A DNA stretch of 34,874 nt from an uncultured Oscillospiraceae bacterium (GTDB lineage: Bacteria; Bacillota; Clostridia; Oscillospirales; Acutalibacteraceae): NCBI GenBank assembly GCA_900543305.1, contig UQQZ01000023.1:1-34874 (forward strand), read 5' to 3'. Below, one piece after another: positions 30,542 through 34,874 of the stretch. The notes beneath the pieces are model-generated. The model did not search any database, was not told the DNA's origin, and was given only the letters and a program-made list of their open reading frames with translations. The stretch's first letter is position 1. Each line of letters opens with the position of its first letter. The position numbers were made by a program, and so were the translations under genes.

Positions 30542-31587
30542 AGCACAACCCCCTCGTCTCCCTGGGTGACTTCACCCAGAACCAAAGCCTCTTCCCCAGC
30601 TTCCCGGAAAGCGTCCATGGCCTTCTGAGCCGTCTCTTTGGACACAGCCACACACAGGCCTACGCCCATATTGAAGGTGTTGAACATATCCCGTTCCGGA
30701 ATGTTCCCGGTTTTCTGAATCAGGTCGAAAATGGGCAGCACCGGTACGGCCGCTTTTTCAATCTTGGCGGTGAGTCCCTCTTTCAGCATACGGGGAATGT
30801 TTTCATAGAAGCCGCCTCCGGTGATGTGGGAGATGGCCTTCACGTCTGCCGCAGCAATGGCGGCCAAGGCGGATTTCACATAGATCCGGGTGGGCGTCAG
30901 GAGCGTCTCGCCCAAGGTGGCGGAAAGCCCCTCATAGTGCTTTGCCAGAATCTCCTTGTTGGCCTCGTCGTCGGCACCGATACCGAACACCTTGCGCACC
31001 AGGGAGAAGCCGTTGGAATGGACACCAGAAGATTTGACCCCCAGCAGTACATCCCCCGCCTCCAGCCGGGAACCATCGATGATCTTCTCCTTGTCCACAA
31101 TGCCCACGGTGAAACCTGCCAAATCGTAATCCTCCTCAGGCATCATGCCGGGATGCTCCGCGGTCTCTCCACCGATGAGGGCGCAGCCGGACTGAACACA
31201 GCCTTCCGCCACGCCTGCCACGATCTGGGCGATCTTCTCGGGGAAATTCTTCCCGCAGGCGATATAATCCAGGAAGAACAAGGGCTTGGCGCCGCAGCAC
31301 ACCACATCGTTGACGCACATGGCCACCGCGTCGATGCCGATGGTGTCATGCTTGTCCAGCAGCATGGCCACCTTCAGCTTGGTGCCCACACCGTCGGTAC
31401 CGGAAACCAGCACAGGCTCCTTCATGCCGGAAAGCTCCGGCTGGAACAGGCCCCCAAAGCCACCGATGCCGGAAACCACCCCGGGGATCATGGTGCGCTT
31501 GACGTGTTTTTTCATCAGTTCAACGGACTCGTATCCCGCGGTGACATCCACGCCCGCGGCTTTATAGCTGTCGCTGTAGCTTTTCAT
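30535..31587 (-). CDS. purM: Phosphoribosylformylglycinamidine cyclo-ligase (AIR synthetase)
   Basis: A 350-residue ATP-dependent enzyme closing FGAM to AIR. Features are SGIGGFGGLFQPE near the start, VSGTDGVGTKLKVA, CVNDVVCCGAKPLFFLDY, GGETAEHPGMM, and the glycine-rich ISHITGGGFYENIPRM. Normal length for PurM. The ATG at 31587 is preceded by CAGGAG 11 bases away; a GTG at 31599 lies inside that ribosome site and is unlikely. It follows the M29 aminopeptidase gene by 83 bases. Confidence 0.96.
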   Translation of the reverse strand: MKSYSDSYKAAGVDVTAGYESVELMKKHVKRTMIPGVVSGIGGFGGLFQPELSGMKEPVLVSGTDGVGTKLKVAMLLDKHDTIGIDAVAMCVNDVVCCGAKPLFFLDYIACGKNFPEKIAQIVAGVAEGCVQSGCALIGGETAEHPGMMPEEDYDLAGFTVGIVDKEKIIDGSRLEAGDVLLGVKSSGVHSNGFSLVRKVFGIGADDEANKEILAKHYEGLSATLGETLLTPTRIYVKSALAAIAAADVKAISHITGGGFYENIPRMLKEGLTAKIEKAAVPVLPIFDLIQKTGNIPERDMFNTFNMGVGLCVAVSKETAQKAMDAFREAGEEALVLGEVTQGDEGVVLC

Positions 31588-31670
31588 GAAATGTATCACT
31601 CCTGAAACTTGTGATCCGGCCGGGTACCCCCGCCGGTCTGGAGAATGGCTTTTCCTTTTGCTTTTCCTGC

Positions 31671-32900
31671 TTACAGGGCCCAGTTGCCCTGGGTGAAAAT
31701 CTTGATTGCTTTCCCATCCCGAGTGTAGCCGGTGATATCCAGTTCCTTGGACCCCACCATGAAATCCTCGTGGAGAATGGAATCGTTGATTCCCCGGGCT
31801 TTCAATTCCTCGTTGCTCATATTTTCAAAGCCGGGGATCACCTCGTTGAAACCCATGCCCAAAGCCACATGGCAGGCCGCGTTTTCATCGAACAGGGTGT
31901 TGTAGAACAGGATCCCCTCCTGATAGATGGGAGAATCCACCGGCACCAAAGCCAGCTCTCCCACCATGGCTGCCCCTTCGTCCATGGCGATCAGCTTTTC
32001 CAACAGGGCCTGTCCCTGCTCTGCCTTGCAGGAAACCGCCTTGCCGTTTTCAAAGGTGATGGAGAATTTGTCAATCAGGTTTCCCTGATAGGACAGGGGC
32101 ATGGTGGAAACCAACGTGCCCTCACACCGGCCCCGCATGGGAGAGGTGAACACCTCCTCGGTGGGCATGTTGGGATTGTAGAAGGTGCCGTCGGGAAGGG
32201 TATCCCCGCCTCCATGCCACTGGGCTCCGGGAATCAGCCAGCACTTAAAGTTGGTCCCCTGAGGACTTTCATAGTGGAGGTAGTCCAGATCCAGGGCATT
32301 GAGCTTGTCGCAGTAAGCCTTGAGCCGACTGTTGTGGGCTGCCCATTCCCCTTGGGGATCGTTGTCTTCGGAAATCCGCACCGTCTTGAAAATGGCCTCC
32401 CACAGCTTCTCCACCGCTGCGCTGGAGCGCTCTCCGGGAAACACCTTTTTGGCCCATTTCTTGGAGGGCACCGCTACAATGGTCCACTGGTTCTTGTTGT
32501 CCATGGCGTCCCGATAGGGCTTAAAGGCCTTGCCCCGGGCAATACCGGCTTTCTGGAGCTTTTCCAGATTGACCCCCTTCAACCCATCCGGATCCGCGGA
32601 AGAAAGGTAGATCATAGCAGGCAGCGTGTCCACAAAATATTGCTGCTGGGCCTTTTCCCACTCTTCCACTCGGGAAAGCTGAGTCATGCTCTCATGCCGG
32701 TAACGGAGTTTTGTCACCGCCTGGTCGGTCCACTGGAGCATCACCCATTTTGCCCCGGCACGGTAGGCTTCTTCCGCCACCATTTCCGCAAACTCATGCT
32801 GCTCCACTTCCCCCTGAATCACACAGCCTTGGCCCTTTTTCAGCGCGATTCCCGTCTGTACTGCCAATTGGGCATACTTGCGAAGCATGGATTTCTTCAT
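31671..32900 (-). CDS. M29 family aminopeptidase (AmpS/thermophilic type)
   Basis: Metal-dependent exopeptidase of 409 residues, the usual M29 length. The core shows PTEEVFTSPMRGRCEGTLVST with two metal-binding Glu, VGELALVP with another Glu, a CHVALGMG segment and ILHEDFMVGS with His and Asp ligands, the typical M29 pattern. It is cytoplasmic, without a signal sequence. It probably trims peptides and has no known part in purine synthesis, yet it stands between purE and purM in the same direction with small gaps. The start ATG has AAAGGGGG eight bases upstream; this ribosome site is paired in a hairpin (32909-32939). The upstream open frame to 33089 is a shadow of purE. Confidence 0.92.
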   Translation of the reverse strand: MKKSMLRKYAQLAVQTGIALKKGQGCVIQGEVEQHEFAEMVAEEAYRAGAKWVMLQWTDQAVTKLRYRHESMTQLSRVEEWEKAQQQYFVDTLPAMIYLSSADPDGLKGVNLEKLQKAGIARGKAFKPYRDAMDNKNQWTIVAVPSKKWAKKVFPGERSSAAVEKLWEAIFKTVRISEDNDPQGEWAAHNSRLKAYCDKLNALDLDYLHYESPQGTNFKCWLIPGAQWHGGGDTLPDGTFYNPNMPTEEVFTSPMRGRCEGTLVSTMPLSYQGNLIDKFSITFENGKAVSCKAEQGQALLEKLIAMDEGAAMVGELALVPVDSPIYQEGILFYNTLFDENAACHVALGMGFNEVIPGFENMSNEELKARGINDSILHEDFMVGSKELDITGYTRDGKAIKIFTQGNWAL

Positions 32901-32908
32901 ACAATGGT

Positions 32909-32939
32909 CCCCCTTTCCCGCCCCGGCGAGAAAAGGGGG
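32909..32939 (-). promoter_or_regulatory. Hairpin sequestering the ribosome binding site of the M29 gene
   Basis: CCCCCTTT (minus, from 32939) pairs perfectly with AAAGGGGG (minus, ending 32909), which is the Shine-Dalgarno element; an inner CGCC/GGCG stem extends it. No U tract follows, so it is not a terminator. It could lower translation of the M29 gene relative to purE. Confidence 0.5.
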
Positions 32940-32965
32940 CGGATCCCAATGATTTTCTGACCGTC

Positions 32966-33466
32966 TTACAGTTCGTTGACCTTTTCCTGGAGGGCGGCGT
33001 TCTTCTTCTGGACGCCCTCTGCCATATCCTGCTTCATCTGTGCCAGCTGGGACGCCAGCCCCTCGTCGGAGAGAGCCAGCATCTGACAAGCCAGAATGGC
33101 AGCATTGTCAGCCCCATCGATAGCCACCGTGGCCACCGGAATGCCCGAGGGCATCTGTACCGTAGCCAGCAGGGCATCCAGTCCGTCCAGCGTGGAGGAC
33201 TTCACCGGAATGCCGATCACAGGCAAAGTGGTGTGAGCCGCCAGCACCCCTGCCAGGTGGGCTGCCTTCCCCGCCGCGGCAATAATGACTCCAAAACCGT
33301 TTTCCTTGGCGCTCTTCGAGAATTCCGCCGCCAAGTCCGGCGTGCGATGGGCGGACATGACCCGCACCTCCACCGGGATGCCAAAGGACTTCAGCCGCTT
33401 GATGGCCGGAGCCACCACAGGGAAGTCGCTGTCGCTGCCCATGATTACCGCTACTTTTTTGCTCAT
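32966..33466 (-). CDS. purE: N5-carboxyaminoimidazole ribonucleotide mutase
   Basis: A 166-residue enzyme converting N5-CAIR to CAIR (class I type) in purine synthesis. Signatures are VIMGSDSDFPVV (residues about 7-18), MSAHRTPDL with the catalytic His, and AAAGKAAHLAGVLAAHTTLPVIGIPV. Downstream lies VKSSTLDGLDALLATVQMPSGIPVATVAI. No purK is in the window. The ATG at 33466 has GGAAGG seven bases upstream. First purine gene of the operon, behind two tandem hairpins and the MIF-like gene. Confidence 0.96.
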   Translation of the reverse strand: MSKKVAVIMGSDSDFPVVAPAIKRLKSFGIPVEVRVMSAHRTPDLAAEFSKSAKENGFGVIIAAAGKAAHLAGVLAAHTTLPVIGIPVKSSTLDGLDALLATVQMPSGIPVATVAIDGADNAAILACQMLALSDEGLASQLAQMKQDMAEGVQKKNAALQEKVNEL

Positions 33467-33488
33467 AAGGGTTCCTTCCTTTCTCCTG

Positions 33489-33542
33489 TCTCCAACGGAA
33501 TTCCGCTGGAGAGTCATCCTGTTTTGGAGGGAAAATCCCTCC
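33489..33542 (-). repeat. Two tandem hairpins in the purE leader
   Basis: Within the 137-base gap upstream of purE, a 24-base near-palindrome (33489-33512, core GGAATTCC; ten pairs with one G-U in RNA) is followed 13 bases on by a seven-pair stem GGAGGGA / TCCCTCC (33526-33532 and 33536-33542). Neither has a U tract. No PurR box or riboswitch is recognised. They may be regulatory or mRNA-processing structures. Confidence 0.55.
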
Positions 33543-33603
33543 CCGGAAAGCAAGCGTTCCCGAAAACGGCGCCTCAGGCCCCGCCTTCAGGAAACGTTAA
33601 ACT

Positions 33604-33930
33604 TCAGTTCCAAAACCAATTTGGCACTTCTTCAAATTTGAGGTAGACATGCTTCGCCCCCAGCTCCTGCTCCAGCAAAGGGATCACCCGATCGCTGAAC
33701 GCCTGATAGTCTTCCTGGGAGGCAGTTCCGTAGAGCATCACATTTACAAAAACAATAGGGCCTTCCTGGCTTCCCCCAAACCACAGACGGCAGTTGTCTG
33801 AAAACTGGACCATCAAACTGCCTTCCGACTTTCCGTGGATCAAAGATATGGCTTGACCCAACTGGGTTTTCAGAGACTCTTCCTTTTGCTGGGACAGGGT
33901 TTCGCTCACCCGAACATCGATCAAAGGCAT
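33604..33930 (-). CDS. MIF / tautomerase-superfamily protein
   Basis: A 108-residue protein with the form of macrophage migration inhibitory factor-like proteins. It starts MPLIDVRVSETL, with the catalytic Pro right after Met (P2 here), followed by LGQAISLIHGKSEGSLMVQF and the C-terminal YLKFEEVPNWFWN. Such proteins form trimers with tautomerase activity on phenylpyruvate-like keto-enols; the physiological role in bacteria is unclear. ATG at 33930 has AAAGGGGG seven bases upstream, and Pro2 supports this start. It has its own promoter at 33965-33993 and may read through into the purine operon, since no strong terminator lies between. Confidence 0.83.
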   Translation of the reverse strand: MPLIDVRVSETLSQQKEESLKTQLGQAISLIHGKSEGSLMVQFSDNCRLWFGGSQEGPIVFVNVMLYGTASQEDYQAFSDRVIPLLEQELGAKHVYLKFEEVPNWFWN

Positions 33931-33964
33931 GGTTTTTCCCCCTTTCGTCTTTCCATACAGATGA

Positions 33965-33993
33965 AGTATACACTGAATCCGGAAAATGTGCAA
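33965..33993 (-). promoter_or_regulatory. Promoter of the MIF-like gene
   Basis: On minus, TTGCAC (33988-33993), a 17-base spacer and TATACT (33965-33970), 35 bases ahead of the start codon. It could also drive the purine operon. Confidence 0.65.
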
Positions 33994-34045
33994 GGTTTTC
34001 CCACGTTCCCCCAAAAAGAAAGGCCTTTCTCTCCCTTTTTTCCAT

Positions 34046-34082
34046 AAAAAAACACTGTTCTGCCTTTTAAAAAGCAGAACAG
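34046..34082 (-). terminator. Terminator of the collagen-like gene
   Basis: A nine-pair perfect stem, CTGTTCTGC / GCAGAACAG (34055-34063 and 34074-34082), is followed on minus by TGTTTTTTT. It starts 8 bases after the stop codon. Confidence 0.88.
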
Positions 34083-34089
34083 CGCCCTC

Positions 34090-34874
34090 TCAGTTTCCTT
34101 CCTCCAGCCGAAGAAATGTCACATTGACTTCCCCATTTTCTCCGGTCAAGGATCCGGAATAGGTCAGGGAAAACGTGGTACCCCCTGGAGCCTGTATAAT
34201 AAAGAATCCCGCTCCCCCCGCGCTGGATCCATTGGCTGTTGTGGCAAAATAGACGCCGCTTTCCAAATGGGGTGTCCCATTGTAGCTGGGCGTCACCTGT
34301 AAATATCCCGGTTGATCCAACGTAGCGGAAACCTTATAGGAAACTAGGTAGTTTCCCGGGGCCAATGTTACCGTTTGGCTGTTCGCCAACGTGATCTTTC
34401 CCGTGGGATCCTCCGCTTGGGGAAATAAATCGATCTGCTGTCCAGGAGTAAACAATCCCTGATAGTTGAAAAAGGAAGCGGCACTGTCTGGGGGAACAAC
34501 ACCCGTTGCACCTGTGGGACCTGTAGGCCCAGTGGCACCGGCAGGGCCTGTTGGCCCCGTGGGACCTGGATTACCTTGAGGGCCCGTGGCCCCTTGAGGT
34601 CCGGTGGGACCTGTGGCACCGGTAGCACCTGTGGGACCCGCGGCACCTCGGGGAAGAACAAAGTCCAGGATGGCGTTTTCCAGGGTCCCCACATTGGTTA
34701 CAGATGCATCGCTTCCCGGATCTCCTGTTGTGACGGTCCCTATTTCTACCGTTCCCGCCACCCCGGTAGCACCTGCCACACCGGCAGGGCCTGTTGGCCC
34801 TGTGGGACCGGGATCGCCCTGAGGGCCCGTGGCCCCTTGAGGTCCGGTGGGACCTGTGGCACCGGTAGCACCTG
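34090..34874 (-). CDS. Collagen-like protein, N-terminus outside window
   Basis: The 3' 260 codons of a longer gene. Read from the window edge: a Gly-X-Y collagen block (GATGPTGPQG type), a spacer (VEIGTVTTGDPGSDASVTNV...FVLPRG), a second Gly-X-Y block of about 50 residues ending GATG, then a C-terminal domain of about 133 residues. That domain (NYQGLFTPGQQIDLFP ... LAPGNYLVSYKVSATL ... FLRLEEGN) is beta-rich and resembles the BclA-C/TNF-like trimerisation domain of exosporium proteins. Collagen-like triple helices with such a cap form hair-like surface fibres in Bacillus and Clostridia. The spacer type, with its repeated GTVTTGDPGS pattern, recurs in clostridial collagen-like proteins. A DNA repeat of 96 bases shows the block duplication. 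Spore coat or surface location is inferred. Confidence 0.9.
   Translation of the reverse strand, partial: GATGATGPTGPQGATGPQGDPGPTGPTGPAGVAGATGVAGTVEIGTVTTGDPGSDASVTNVGTLENAILDFVLPRGAAGPTGATGATGPTGPQGATGPQGNPGPTGPTGPAGATGPTGPTGATGVVPPDSAASFFNYQGLFTPGQQIDLFPQAEDPTGKITLANSQTVTLAPGNYLVSYKVSATLDQPGYLQVTPSYNGTPHLESGVYFATTANGSSAGGAGFFIIQAPGGTTFSLTYSGSLTGENGEVNVTFLRLEEGN
34536..34874 (-). repeat. Direct repeat of the collagen module, period 243 bases
   Basis: Bases 34536-34631 and 34779-34874 align over 96 positions with about five differences, offset 243 bases (81 codons). The unit is one collagen block plus one spacer. The second copy runs to the window edge, so more copies may lie outside. Confidence 0.85.

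Noticed and set aside
33467..33603. PurR box upstream of purE
   Set aside because: A CGAA-containing stretch is present, but I could not find two properly oriented boxes with the expected spacing.
34480..34874. Short GC-rich repeats that could suggest a CRISPR or satellite array
   Set aside because: The units are nine-base Gly-X-Y codons in a single reading frame and there are no unique spacers of constant length.

Overview
The window looks like a chromosome segment of a Gram-positive, strictly anaerobic gut-type Clostridia bacterium, most likely Oscillospiraceae (Flavonifractor/Intestinimonas/Lawsonibacter-like). The signs are strong AAGGAGG-type ribosome binding sites, frequent TTG/GTG starts, moderately GC-rich DNA, a CdaA/CdaR pair, a fused IspDF, a split PurH with a PurO-type cyclohydrolase, and a collagen-like surface protein. 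I see no rRNA, tRNA, insertion sequence, phage gene or CRISPR array. Almost all genes lie on the minus strand; only uraA and a two-gene island near 19.6-20.7 kb are on plus.

Layout. 0-3 kb: 3' part of a dGTPase gene, a YigZ-family protein, ribosomal protein L31, and a membrane-anchored VanY-like protein that has lost its zinc ligands. 3.2-4.6 kb: uracil permease on plus, converging on a beta-lactamase-family serine hydrolase. 6.6-11.7 kb: M18 aminopeptidase, then an operon DUF951 - prfA - (Sua5/TsaC fused to CoaE) - lytic transglycosylase. 11.8-14.1 kb: cdaA-cdaR, which make and modulate c-di-AMP. 14.3-18.4 kb: uxaC, ispDF, then a DUF3343 small protein overlapping a class-V aminotransferase (cysteine desulfurase/selenocysteine lyase type). 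18.6-19.9 kb: a probable metal-responsive region with a membrane-tethered HMA protein and a DUF2325 protein behind a promoter carrying two related TTAG-N6-CTAA palindromes, divergent from a small ACT-like gene and a DUF2461 gene. 20.8-24.7 kb: a two-gene unit of a Gfo/Idh/MocA oxidoreductase and an 843-residue protein that joins a xylose-isomerase-like TIM barrel to a complete acyl-CoA synthetase. 24.8-25.8 kb: a CPBP membrane protein with degenerate active-site motifs. 25.8-33.5 kb: a purine operon, purE - M29 aminopeptidase - purM - purN - purO - AICAR transformylase - HAD phosphatase - purD, behind a MIF/tautomerase-like gene. 34.1 kb to the end: a collagen-like protein running out of the window.

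How the genes work together. The purine block covers the AIR, CAIR, GAR, FGAR and IMP-forming steps. The uracil permease supplies pyrimidine. L31, RF1, the t6A enzyme and the dGTPase are housekeeping functions. The most novel-looking items are two unusual gene fusions, TIM barrel-acyl-CoA synthetase and Sua5-CoaE. Next come the two apparently inactivated membrane enzymes and the palindrome-controlled metal locus. All homology statements come from reading motifs, not from database searches.
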